A DNA stretch of 33,179 nucleotides from positions 1 through 33,179 of the forward strand of contig CAJVWH010000007.1 in assembly GCA_913009575.1 (NCBI GenBank), in the 5' to 3' direction. This DNA is from an uncultured bacterium (lineage in GTDB: Bacteria > Patescibacteriota > Minisyncoccia > UBA9983). Made by a program: the position numbers and the translations under genes. The stretch's first letter is position 1; the number at the start of each line of letters is the position of its first letter. The notes under the pieces are model-generated. The model had not been told where the DNA came from, made no database searches, and was given only the letters and a program-made list of their open reading frames with translations. Below, piece by piece: positions 8,174 through 15,032 of this stretch.

Positions 8174-8239
8174 TTGAAAATTTAGACATTGATTAATTGT
8201 TTAGAAATTAAGAATTAGAAATTAGAAATTGATAAATCT
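8174..8239. repeat. AT-rich interspersed repeat, copy B
   Basis: Contains ATTGTTTAGAAATTAAGAAT and then repeated TTAGAAATT words. It is the inverted counterpart of copy A and resembles the right half of copy D (near 9653-9688). Confidence 0.7.
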
Positions 8240-8770
8240 ATGATTTATTTAGCTTCTGACCACGCGGGTTTTGAATTAAAAGAAAAATTGAAGACTTTTC
8301 TCGGCGGTTTGGGTTATGAAGTGGAAGATCTCGGCCCTTTTTCTTATGACGAAAAAGACGATTATCCGGATTTCGTTCTGCCCCTCGCCCGCAAGGTGGC
8401 CGAATCAGCCGCGGCGGATTCGGCGAATTTCGCGCGGGGAATTGTGATTGGCGGTTCGGGGCAGGGAGAGGCGATGGCGGCGAACAGAATCAAGGGCGTT
8501 AGGGCGGCGGTTTATTACGGCCCGTCCGGGGAAACCCCAGGTTTCAAGAGGAAGTCCGCCGCGGCGGACGACGGGAGCAAACCCGGTGTTGGGGAGGGCG
8601 AGCGAATAATAAAACTTTCGCGGGAGCATAACGACGCGAACGTGCTTTCGCTTGGCGCGCGGTTTTTGGACGAAGATGAGGCAAAAGATGCGGTAAAGCT
8701 TTGGCTGAAAACCCCGTTCAGCGGAGAAGAGCGTCACAGGAGGAGAATTAGTAAATTAGATAATTTCTAA
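8240..8770 (+). CDS. rpiB: Ribose-5-phosphate isomerase B with an in-frame insertion
   Basis: A 176-aa enzyme interconverting ribose-5-phosphate and ribulose-5-phosphate. The N-terminal ASDHAGFELK and the GGSGQGEAMAANR loop identify it. As in the mycobacterial type, the loop carries a Glu where the E. coli type has a catalytic Cys. REHNDANVLSLGAR and the final RHRRRI match the family. The protein is about 30 residues longer than usual: residues ~95-121, rich in Gly/Lys/Ala/Asp, interrupt the region between the AAVYYG strand and the LSREHND helix. The DNA of this insert holds a perfect 16-bp palindrome (8554-8569) and flanking inverted repeats, suggesting an inserted palindromic element. A smaller extra stretch near residue 55 (AESAAADSAN) also covers a palindrome (8402-8421). 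Confidence 0.95.
   Translation: MIYLASDHAGFELKEKLKTFLGGLGYEVEDLGPFSYDEKDDYPDFVLPLARKVAESAAADSANFARGIVIGGSGQGEAMAANRIKGVRAAVYYGPSGETPGFKRKSAAADDGSKPGVGEGERIIKLSREHNDANVLSLGARFLDEDEAKDAVKLWLKTPFSGEERHRRRISKLDNF
8402..8421. repeat. Palindromic element in rpiB (GAATC-type), copy 1
   Basis: A 20-nt near-palindrome (9 of 10 pairs) that matches 17 of 20 positions of the core of the intergenic palindrome at 18504-18523. Confidence 0.65.
8521..8575. repeat. Palindrome cluster inside the rpiB insertion
   Basis: GTCCGCCGCGGCGGAC (8554-8569) is a perfect 16-bp palindrome. CCCGTC (8521-8526) pairs with GACGGG (8570-8575), and GGGG/CCCC forms a small hairpin between. The cluster coincides with the extra residues of RpiB. 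Confidence 0.65.
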
Positions 8771-8880
8771 TTTTTAATTTTCAATTTCTTAATGCTTTAA
8801 TTTCTTGATGTTTAAAAATTTAACCATTAGAAATTATTTAAAAATTACAAAATTAAGAATTATAAAATTTTAACTCACTA
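8771..8880. repeat. AT-rich interspersed repeat, copy C
   Basis: TTTTCAATTTCTTAATG-type words on the left and TTAGAAATT-type words on the right. 8833-8862 is identical over 30 nt to 11055-11084 in copy E. Confidence 0.75.
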
Positions 8881-8909
8881 TTGCCAACATTAAAATTTTG
8901 ATATATACT
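8881..8909 (+). promoter_or_regulatory. Sigma70-type promoter of rplY
   Basis: TTGCCA (8881-8886), 17-bp spacer, TATACT (8904-8909). The ATG at 8918 is 8 nt after the -10 box, so the mRNA should be leaderless or nearly so. Confidence 0.7.
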
Positions 8910-8917
8910 AGCCAAAT

Positions 8918-9580
8918 ATGCAATTAAACGCGGAAACACGAAATATCTTTGGGAAAAAACTTGAAAAAGAAAGGAAAGAGGGCAAGCTCCCGGCTGTTTT
9001 ATATGGAAAAAAAGTGGAGAATGAGCCGCTTTTTGTTGACGCGAAAGAGTTTAATAAAGTTTGGGAGGAGGCGGGAGAAAACACGATAATCAAATTAAAA
9101 ACTTCGGCATCCGATGTTGAGGTTTTGATACAAGATGTGGATTTGGATCCTATGAAAAATAAACCGCTGCATATTGATTTTTTGGCGGTGGAAATGGATA
9201 AACCGATTACTGCCGCCGTACCTTTGATTTTTGAGGGCATCGCTTCGTCAGTAAAAGAATTGGGCGGAGTATTGGTGAAAGTTATACATGAAATTGAGGT
9301 TGAAGCGTTGCCAAAAGATTTGCCGCATGAAATAAAAATTGACATTTCAAAATTGGCGACTTTTGAAGACAAGATACATCTGGGAGATATTGTTTTACCG
9401 AAGGGAGTAAAAATTATTGGCAGCAGTGAAGAGGTTGCCGCTCTGGTGGAATTACCGCGAGAAGAAGATGAAACACCCGCGGAAACTGAAAGTATTGAAG
9501 AAATTAAAGTGGAGAAGAAAGGAAAGAAAACCGTTGAAGGCGGGGAAGGGGAAGCGGGAGGCGGGGAGAAGAAGAAATAA
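8918..9580 (+). CDS. rplY: 50S ribosomal protein L25, long CTC/TL5 type
   Basis: A 220-aa protein that binds 5S rRNA in the large ribosomal subunit. Residues 1-~90 are the L25 beta-barrel (RNIFGKKLEKERKEGKLPAVLYG, then DVLIQDVDLDP-like and HIDFLAV segments). Residues ~95-185 are the TL5/CTC C-terminal domain (IPL-type strand VPLIFEGIA, VKELGGVLVKV, LPHEIKIDIS, ALVELP). A disordered Glu/Lys/Gly tail follows. It has its own promoter and is bracketed by AT-rich repeats C and D. Confidence 0.93.
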   Translation: MQLNAETRNIFGKKLEKERKEGKLPAVLYGKKVENEPLFVDAKEFNKVWEEAGENTIIKLKTSASDVEVLIQDVDLDPMKNKPLHIDFLAVEMDKPITAAVPLIFEGIASSVKELGGVLVKVIHEIEVEALPKDLPHEIKIDISKLATFEDKIHLGDIVLPKGVKIIGSSEEVAALVELPREEDETPAETESIEEIKVEKKGKKTVEGGEGEAGGGEKKK

Positions 9581-9691
9581 TATTCCTTCAGATTTTCAAT
9601 TTTTAAACAATGTTTTAATTTCCTAATGTTTAAAAATATTGTCATTCAGAGATTGTTTTAGAAATTAGGAATTAAGAATCAGAAATTTATA
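9581..9691. repeat. AT-rich interspersed repeat, copy D
   Basis: Left half: TTTTCAATTTTTAAACAATG. Right half: ATTGTTTTAGAAATTAGGAA. These are imperfectly inverted, and the right half matches copy B. A TATAAT word overlaps the downstream ATG itself, so the promoter of the next gene is uncertain. Confidence 0.7.
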
Positions 9692-10996
9692 ATGTTGCGC
9701 TTGCTTTTTGTAATAACATTCTCAATAACGGCAGTATTTACGCTTGCCCATGTTAACGCCGAAGGAGTTTCTCCTTCGGCGGTGCTTGAGCGGAGAGCTC
9801 AGCTGGAAAGTGAACTTCAGCAGATTGAAGCGCAAATTAACGGGTATCGCGGCATCATACAAAAAAAGCAGAGGGAAGCAACAAGTCTTGAGCGTGATAT
9901 CGCTATTTTTAACGCGAGAATAAAAAAGGCGCACCTGAGCATCCGCGCCCTGAATATCAGAATAGATAATTTATCTTTGGGAATTAAAGACCGTTCAGCT
10001 ACGATAAATTCTCTTTTGGAAAAAATAGACAAAGAAAAAATTTCACTGGGTGAATTATTAAGAAAAACCAATGAACTTGATTCAGTTTCTTTGGTGGAAT
10101 TGGTGCTCGGATACGGGAAACTTTCTGATTTTTTCGTTGATTTGGATTCGTTTGAATCAATTCACGCCGCTCTGCAAAATTCCTTTAAAGAGATAAAAGT
10201 TTCCAAAGAGGGAACAGAAAAAGAGCGCGAGAAATTAATGGCGAGAAAAACCGAGCATTTACAGCTGCGCGTTATTCAAAGTCTTGAGAAAAAACGCATA
10301 GAACAAGCTGAAAGGGAAAAAAAGAAAATTTTGAAATTGACTAAAGGCGAGGAGACGAGATACCAAAAAATAGTAAAATCAAGACAAAAGGACGCGGCGC
10401 GCATCCGAAGCGAATTGTTTGTGCTTCGCGGCTCCAAGGCGATTCCTTTTGAAAAGGCGATGGAATACGCCAACGCGGCGTGGCGGGCGGTTGGGGTGCG
10501 GCCGGCTTTTTTGCTCGGCGTAATTGCCGAGGAATCAAATTTAGGTGAAAATGTGGGCACTGGAAATTGGAAATCCGACCTTGCAAACCCCAGATGCTTA
10601 AAACAACGGACGGCATTTATGGAAATTACGGGCGAACTTGGGCTGAATCCGGATATGATGCCCGTTTCGCGCAAGGCGTGGTATGGTTATTGCGGAGGCG
10701 CCATGGGACCGGCGCAATTTATGCCCACAACTTGGAATTTGTATAAAAAAGGAATCGCAAAAAGAACGGGAGATAATCCTCCAAATCCGTGGGACCCTCG
10801 GGACGCTTTTATGGCATCGGCGCTTTTGTTGAAAGACAATGGCGCCGCCGCCGGGGGATATACCGCCGAACGGCGCGCAGCTTTGCGTTATTTGGCGGGC
10901 GGGAATTGGAAAAAGTCCGCCTACAGTTTTTATGGAGACGATGTGATGGAATTGGCGGAGAAATACCAAAAAATGATTGATACTATTAGTCAATAA
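9692..10996 (+). CDS. Secreted coiled-coil lytic murein transglycosylase
   Basis: A 434-aa exported protein. Residues 1-24 are a signal peptide (LLFVITFSITAVFTLAHVNA). Residues ~30-245 form a long coiled coil like the N-terminal part of the cell-wall hydrolases EnvC and PcsB. Residues ~250-430 are a transglycosylase domain: GVIAEESNLG puts the catalytic Glu at about 281, and GGAMGPAQFMPTTW is the conserved substrate-binding block of MltB/SLT-type enzymes. These cleave peptidoglycan glycan strands with anhydro-muramic acid formation. The coiled coil suggests regulation by a division or envelope partner, as for EnvC. The gene converges with prfA across repeat E. The start is the first ATG before the signal peptide; no Shine-Dalgarno was seen. 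Confidence 0.9.
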   Translation: MLRLLFVITFSITAVFTLAHVNAEGVSPSAVLERRAQLESELQQIEAQINGYRGIIQKKQREATSLERDIAIFNARIKKAHLSIRALNIRIDNLSLGIKDRSATINSLLEKIDKEKISLGELLRKTNELDSVSLVELVLGYGKLSDFFVDLDSFESIHAALQNSFKEIKVSKEGTEKEREKLMARKTEHLQLRVIQSLEKKRIEQAEREKKKILKLTKGEETRYQKIVKSRQKDAARIRSELFVLRGSKAIPFEKAMEYANAAWRAVGVRPAFLLGVIAEESNLGENVGTGNWKSDLANPRCLKQRTAFMEITGELGLNPDMMPVSRKAWYGYCGGAMGPAQFMPTTWNLYKKGIAKRTGDNPPNPWDPRDAFMASALLLKDNGAAAGGYTAERRAALRYLAGGNWKKSAYSFYGDDVMELAEKYQKMIDTISQ

Positions 10997-11092
10997 TTTT
11001 ATAATTTCAAATTTTTAATTTTGTAAATAAATCCGAATTTTTAAAAATTTAAACATTATTTAAAAATTACAAAATTAAGAATTAAGTTAATT
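10997..11092. repeat. AT-rich interspersed repeat, copy E (between convergent genes)
   Basis: Shares 30 identical nt (11055-11084) with copy C and related AAAAATTTAAAC words. It lies between two convergent genes, so it may serve as a weak bidirectional terminator, but no GC-rich stem is present. Confidence 0.7.
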
Positions 11093-11815
11093 TCAAAGGA
11101 ATTTCTTCACTATCGGCTCTAAGTCGCCGGACATAATTTTTTCAATATTATGCCAAGATTTTTTAATGCGATGATCGGTGATTCTGTTTTGAGGGAAATT
11201 GTAAGTTCTGATTTTTTCGGCCCTTTCTTGATTGCCGATTTGTTCTTTTCTGATTTGTGAAATCTCACTTGCTTTTTGTTCGGCCATCGCTTGGTTGATT
11301 TTGGCCTTTAAAATACTTAATGCCTTTTCGCGGTTTTTCTGTTGGGAACGCTGCTGTTCCGAACGAACCACAATGCCGGTCGGTTTATGCAAAATTCTAA
11401 CCGCAGTTTCAACTTTATTGACGTTTTGCCCCCCCGCTCCGCCGGAACGCGAGAAAGTTATTTCAAGTTCATCGGGTCTAATCTCAATTTTTTCATTTTC
11501 CGGCGTGGCGGATTTTACCAAAACAGCCACTGAAGCGGTTGAGGTATGCACCCTTCCTGATTTTTCAGTTGTCGGAATTCTCTGCACTCTGTGCACTCCG
11601 CTTTCGTTTTTCAATTTTTCGCAAACTTCATTTCCGCTAATTTCAAAAACAACTTCTTTGTATCCGCCCAATTCATTTTTTGATTCGCTGATCAGACTGG
11701 TTTTCCATCCCTGTTTAGCGGCGTATCTTGTGTACATTTCAAAAAGATTCATAGCAAAAAGAGAGGCCTCAGCGCCTCCCGCTCCCGCGCGTATTTCCAT
11801 AATGATAGTTTCCAT
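11093..11815 (-). CDS. prfA: Peptide chain release factor 1, lacking domain 1
   Basis: A 240-aa class I release factor that ends translation at UAA/UAG. GGQ (residues ~128-130, in [14 protein letters not shown]) catalyses peptidyl-tRNA hydrolysis. The codon-reading segment RVQRIPTTE contains P-x-T at 81-83, the RF1 type rather than the RF2 [12 protein letters not shown] and [15 protein letters not shown] are typical. A standard RF1 is ~360 aa; the chain here starts right at [11 protein letters not shown], so the whole N-terminal domain 1 is missing. The start lies 8 nt after the rpmE stop and leaves no room for more, so this is not a mis-called start. No prmC methylase gene follows. The gene itself ends with TGA, so an RF2 should exist elsewhere. 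Confidence 0.95.
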   Translation of the reverse strand: METIIMEIRAGAGGAEASLFAMNLFEMYTRYAAKQGWKTSLISESKNELGGYKEVVFEISGNEVCEKLKNESGVHRVQRIPTTEKSGRVHTSTASVAVLVKSATPENEKIEIRPDELEITFSRSGGAGGQNVNKVETAVRILHKPTGIVVRSEQQRSQQKNREKALSILKAKINQAMAEQKASEISQIRKEQIGNQERAEKIRTYNFPQNRITDHRIKKSWHNIEKIMSGDLEPIVKKFL

Positions 11816-11823
11816 AGAGTTTA

Positions 11824-12030
11824 TTAGCTGGCTTTGGCGCGCCGCGCTTTGAATTTTTCAACTCTTCCGGCAGTGTCTATGATTTTTTTCTTTCCGGTAA
11901 AAAACGGATGGCAGGCACCGCAAACCTCCACCTCCATTTTTTCTTTGGTAGAGCCAATGGTAATTTTATTTCCGCAGGCGCATTTTATAACTGCTTTATC
12001 GTAATATGACGGGTGAATGTCTTTTTTCAT
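11824..12030 (-). CDS. rpmE: 50S ribosomal protein L31, zinc-binding type
   Basis: A 68-aa large-subunit protein starting at [10 protein letters not shown]. Four cysteines at 17, 19, 37 and 40 (CAC and CGAC) form the zinc site of the C+ form of L31. [20 protein letters not shown] is the conserved core. The internal ATG at 12030 was chosen over a longer open frame because a -10 box lies 7 nt upstream and the family begins here. It is first in an rpmE-prfA operon, a known bacterial gene order. Confidence 0.97.
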   Translation of the reverse strand: MKKDIHPSYYDKAVIKCACGNKITIGSTKEKMEVEVCGACHPFFTGKKKIIDTAGRVEKFKARRAKAS

Positions 12031-12037
12031 ACTCGTT

Positions 12038-12067
12038 ATTATACAGCATAACAGCACTAAATTGCAA
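12038..12067 (-). promoter_or_regulatory. Promoter of rpmE-prfA (leaderless)
   Basis: Read on the minus strand: TTGCAA (12067-12062), 18-bp spacer, TATAAT (12043-12038), then 7 nt to the ATG. It is divergent from the promoter at 12161, with 143 bp between the two start codons. Confidence 0.75.
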
Positions 12068-12160
12068 CATTTTCCGATTTGAGATTCAATGGCCGATATG
12101 GTGCCGATACAGGCGCGCAAGTTATCCACATTTTTATTTTTATAATTGTGTTTTTGATTA

Positions 12161-12166
12161 TATAAT
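12161..12166 (+). promoter_or_regulatory. -10 box of the GWAW-repeat protein gene (leaderless)
   Basis: TATAAT ends 7 nt before the ATG at 12174. The -35 is weak (T-rich). No Shine-Dalgarno. Confidence 0.6.
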
Positions 12167-12173
12167 TAAACCA

Positions 12174-13247
12174 ATGAAAATATTTATAAAAACAACGATT
12201 ATTTCTTTGTTCGTATTGTTTTTTTCGGTCATTTCCGCCAATGCCGCTCAAAGAGCGTTAAGCGGTTGGGCGTGGTCCGATACAATCGGCTGGATTCAAT
12301 TTAACCCTTCTTATGGAGGAGTTTTTATTGATAACGCTACGGGAGTTCTTTCCGGTTCGGCTTGGACCGATAATGCCGGTTGGATTGATTTCAGGCCGGG
12401 AGGCGCCGCGCCTAATGGGAAAAGCGGAGCGGTAACCATGAATTTGAGTACAGGAGAATTAACGGGATGGGCGAGAGATTTGTCCGGCGCAGATTTCAAT
12501 GATGGATGGGACGGATGGATAAGTATGAGCGGAACAAGCCCCAATTACGGTGTTGGTATGGATTTGAACACGGGGAAATTTTCCGGTTGGGCGTGGGGAA
12601 GTGATATTGTGGGATGGATTTCTTTTTCAGGATCTGGTTACGGTGTTTCTTGTTTGAATTGCGGGTCAACATCATCCCTTCCCCAGTGCAGTGACGGAAT
12701 TGACAACGACGGCGACGGATTGGTTGATATGAATGACCCGGGATGTGCTTCCCCGTCTGATAACAGCGAGGCAAACAGTCTTCCCCAGTGCAGTGACGGA
12801 ATTGACAACGACGGCGACGGATTGGTTGATATGAATGACCCGGGATGTGCTTCCCCGTCTGATAATAACGAAACGGACCCTGTCATTCTGCCTAATTTTA
12901 ATCTGTCAAATTCAAATTCCATACACGCGACTATTATTTCCAAGGGAGCGGCGGTTTCGGATGAGACAACAATTACCGTTGTCAATGTAAGGAAGTTTTC
13001 CGGCAGCGTTTCGCTTTCGGTAACAAACATAAATCCTCCTCTGTCGGGAGCCACTTATAATTTCAGTGACGCGACACTAAGTTCTTCAAAATATTCTACA
13101 GGTTCAACGTTCAGTGTTAACGTTCCAAGCGATACTTCCAGCGGTTTGTACACCATAACTGTCCATGGGCAAGGAGGTGGTTTGTCGGATGACGTTACCA
13201 TCAAATTGAACGTGGAATCTCTCAACCCAACTTGGAAAGAAATATAA
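12174..13247 (+). CDS. Secreted GWAW-repeat protein with tandem Asp-rich calcium-type repeats
   Basis: A 357-aa exported protein with signal peptide 1-24 (ending SANA). Residues ~25-155 hold four repeats around LSGWAWSDTIGWI, LSGSAWTDNAGWI, a longer LTGWARDLSG...GWDGWI and FSGWAWGSDIVGWI, a repeat frequent in exported proteins of candidate-phyla bacteria. Two 34-residue tandem units follow, each QCSDGIDNDGDGLVDMNDPG plus CASPSDN; the spaced Asp residues resemble thrombospondin-3/EF-hand-like calcium loops, with a Cys pair. Residues ~245-357 are a beta-sandwich domain ending TIKLNVESLNP. No anchor signal is visible at the C-terminus. The function is probably adhesive or structural at the cell surface; the ligand is unknown. 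Confidence 0.8.
   Translation: MKIFIKTTIISLFVLFFSVISANAAQRALSGWAWSDTIGWIQFNPSYGGVFIDNATGVLSGSAWTDNAGWIDFRPGGAAPNGKSGAVTMNLSTGELTGWARDLSGADFNDGWDGWISMSGTSPNYGVGMDLNTGKFSGWAWGSDIVGWISFSGSGYGVSCLNCGSTSSLPQCSDGIDNDGDGLVDMNDPGCASPSDNSEANSLPQCSDGIDNDGDGLVDMNDPGCASPSDNNETDPVILPNFNLSNSNSIHATIISKGAAVSDETTITVVNVRKFSGSVSLSVTNINPPLSGATYNFSDATLSSSKYSTGSTFSVNVPSDTSSGLYTITVHGQGGGLSDDVTIKLNVESLNPTWKEI
12678..12865 (+). repeat. Tandem 102-bp repeat encoding Asp-rich loops
   Basis: 12678-12763 and 12780-12865 are identical over 86 bp. A 28-bp core (12692-12719) recurs exactly in the subtilase gene at 24467-24494. Confidence 0.95.
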
Positions 13248-13285
13248 TGAAAGGTGAGTTTTAAACCCGGTTTTTGGAAATAGGG

Positions 13286-13313
13286 TTGATTTTATTTTGA
13301 TTTTTGCTAGGGT
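13286..13313 (+). promoter_or_regulatory. Probable promoter of rpsB operon
   Basis: TTGATT (13286-13291), 16-bp spacer, TAGGGT (13308-13313) with TGC in front (extended -10). This puts the start of transcription 1-2 nt before the ATG at 13322. An overlapping TATAAA at 13313-13318 is an alternative but sits too near the ATG. Confidence 0.5.
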
Positions 13314-13321
13314 ATAAAACA

Positions 13322-14077
13322 ATGGAGCAAAAAAACAAGGAAATTAAAATTGAAGAGATGTTTGAGGCGGGAGTCCATTTCGGCTATTCGCGTTCCCACA
13401 GGCACCCAAAAATGAAAATGTTTCTTTTTGGATTAAAGAATAATATAGAAATTTTTGATCTTGAAAAAGTAAAAGAAAAACTGAACGAGGCGAAAGAATT
13501 CATGAAAAAACTCGGCATGGATAAAAAAATGGTTATTTTTGTGGGGACCAAACCCGAGATTAAGGGGATTATCAAAAAATATGCCGAAGAAATAGAAGCT
13601 TCTTATGTTGTTGAAAGATGGGTGGGCGGGACATTGACGAATTTTGATTCAATTAAAACCAGAAGAGATTATATGGATGAGATGACTAAAAAGAGGGAGT
13701 CCGGAGAATTGAATAAATACACAAAAAAAGAACAATTGAAAATCAGCAGAAAAATTTTTCGCCTAAAGCATTATTTTTCCGGATTGGAACAGTTAAAAAA
13801 TCTTCCTTCAGCACTTATGATTATTGATACGAAAAAAGATAAAATTGCCGTTAGAGAAGCGAAAAAAATGCGAATTCCAATAATTGGAATAGCGAACAGT
13901 GACTGCAATCCTGAAGATGCCGAATATTTTATTCCGGCAAACGATAACTCAATATCCAGCGTGAATTTCTTTTTAAAGGAGTTGGTAAATGCTTATAAAG
14001 ACGGATTGAAGGAACATAAGGATGAGCAAAAAAATGAAGACGCCGGCGATTCCAAAAAAACAGAAGATAATAAATAA
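13322..14077 (+). CDS. rpsB: 30S ribosomal protein S2
   Basis: A 251-aa small-subunit protein. EMFEAGVHFGYSRSHRHPKM, FVGTKPEIKGII, ERWVGGTLTNFDSIKTR, LPSALMIIDTKKDKIAVREA and PIIGIANSDCNPEDAEYFIPANDNS are all S2 hallmarks. The tail is charged and disordered (HKDEQKNEDAGDSKK). The ATG at 13322 was preferred to an upstream TTG because the -10 region overlaps the longer frame. It is first of the rpsB-tsf-...-frr-rseP group. Confidence 0.98.
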   Translation: MEQKNKEIKIEEMFEAGVHFGYSRSHRHPKMKMFLFGLKNNIEIFDLEKVKEKLNEAKEFMKKLGMDKKMVIFVGTKPEIKGIIKKYAEEIEASYVVERWVGGTLTNFDSIKTRRDYMDEMTKKRESGELNKYTKKEQLKISRKIFRLKHYFSGLEQLKNLPSALMIIDTKKDKIAVREAKKMRIPIIGIANSDCNPEDAEYFIPANDNSISSVNFFLKELVNAYKDGLKEHKDEQKNEDAGDSKKTEDNK

Positions 14078-14080
14078 AAT

Positions 14081-14533
14081 ATGATAATTGCCTCAGATAA
14101 AATTAAAGAATTAAGGGATAAGACTGACGTTTCAATAATGGTTTGTAAAAAGGCGCTTGAGAAGGCGGACGGCGACATAGAAAAAGCCATGTTGGTTTTA
14201 CGCGAGGAAGGCGTTAAAATTGCCGAAAAAAAATCTGAAAGGGCGCTAAAAGCGGGCGTTGTTGAATCTTATATCCATTCCACCAAACAGGTAGGGGTGA
14301 TGGTGGAAGTGAGATGCGAAACTGACTTTGTGGCCAGAAACGAAGAATTCCAAAAGTTCGCCCATAATATTGCCATGCATATTGCCGCTGCCAACCCTGA
14401 AGACGCAGAGGAACTTGCAAGGCAAGACTACATTAAGAAACCGGAAATCACCATTGAAGAATATGTAAAAGATAATATCCAAAAATTCGGTGAAAATATT
14501 GAAATATCGCAATTTGCCCGCTATAAAGTTTAA
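14081..14533 (+). CDS. tsf: Elongation factor Ts, internally shortened
   Basis: A 150-aa guanine-nucleotide exchange factor for EF-Tu, 3 nt downstream of rpsB. The N-terminal UBA domain (IKELRDKTDVSIMVCKKALE) is complete. RCETDFVARNEEF (TDFV at 81-84) is the EF-Tu contact motif and HIAAANP follows. The C-terminus, KFGENIEISQFARYKV, lines up with the end of Thermus EF-Ts (IGENIVVRRFCRFELG as I remember it). So the ~45 residues normally between HIA and this end (helices and the EQPFV segment) are missing, rather than the C-terminus being cut off. There is no frameshift sign. It is shorter than the minimal ~196-aa Thermus protein. Confidence 0.95.
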   Translation: MIIASDKIKELRDKTDVSIMVCKKALEKADGDIEKAMLVLREEGVKIAEKKSERALKAGVVESYIHSTKQVGVMVEVRCETDFVARNEEFQKFAHNIAMHIAAANPEDAEELARQDYIKKPEITIEEYVKDNIQKFGENIEISQFARYKV

Positions 14534-14542
14534 GACGATAAT

Positions 14543-14956
14543 ATGTCATTAATATTAATTTTATTGTCTCTTCTTTCCGCAACAGGTATGGTTGTTATTG
14601 TTATTCGCCGCTTACCGGAAGCGCGCGCCTTGCCGAAAAATGAATTTTTTGAAGAATTCAATTCCACTAAACCGGTCTTTGCAGATTTCCGTGATTTTGT
14701 AATAATTCCGCTTGAGAGGTTTTGGAATGACAAAGCCCTTGTCTTCATTTATAAAAAAGCTGAAAAGGGGGTTTCCGAAATAAACCTTTATGTAAAAAAG
14801 ATTGAAAACAAGCTTTTGAAAGCCAGAGATTATATACATGGGAAAAATTTTCCGAAAGAAAGCGGCAGGGAATCTGAATACTGGAATGGTGTTAATGAAT
14901 TTAAAAATGGCTTGCCTCATGACGGCGAATCCGAAGAGGATTTGAATGAAAAATAA
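14543..14956 (+). CDS. Small single-pass membrane protein of unknown function
   Basis: A 137-aa protein 9 nt after tsf. Residues 2-21 are one hydrophobic membrane segment (LILILLSLLSATGMVVIVI), followed by RRLPEARALP and a charged, mostly helical cytoplasmic part with paired Lys/Glu heptads (LYVKKIENKLLKARDYIHG). No enzyme motif is recognisable. In many bacteria pyrH follows tsf, and this protein has no resemblance to UMP kinase. It ends 2 nt before a tRNA gene. The transcript is probably shared with rpsB-tsf. Confidence 0.75.
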   Translation: MSLILILLSLLSATGMVVIVIRRLPEARALPKNEFFEEFNSTKPVFADFRDFVIIPLERFWNDKALVFIYKKAEKGVSEINLYVKKIENKLLKARDYIHGKNFPKESGRESEYWNGVNEFKNGLPHDGESEEDLNEK

Positions 14957-14958
14957 TT

Positions 14959-15030
14959 GCCACCTTAGCTCAGTGGTAGAGCAACGGTTTTGTAAACCGT
15001 AGGCCGTCAGTTCGAATCTGACAGGTGGCT
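14959..15030 (+). tRNA. tRNA-Thr (anticodon TGT)
   Basis: A 72-nt cloverleaf. Acceptor GCCACCT (14959-14965) pairs with AGGTGGC (15023-15029), discriminator T at 15030. The D arm is AGCTCAGTGGTAGAGC, the anticodon loop TTTGTAA gives TGT, and the T arm is GTCAG-TTCGAAT-CTGAC. CCA is not encoded. It lies 2 nt from the stop codon before it and 2 nt from the start codon after it. Confidence 0.97.
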
Positions 15031-15032
15031 CA

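Noticed and set aside
7776-11092. AT-rich repeats as a replication origin
   Set aside because: No cluster of DnaA boxes and no dnaA/dnaN neighbour; repeats are spread over five gene boundaries.
12678-12865. Tandem identical repeats as a possible CRISPR array
   Set aside because: Only two 86-bp copies with a 16-bp spacer, in frame within a protein gene; no cas genes in the window.
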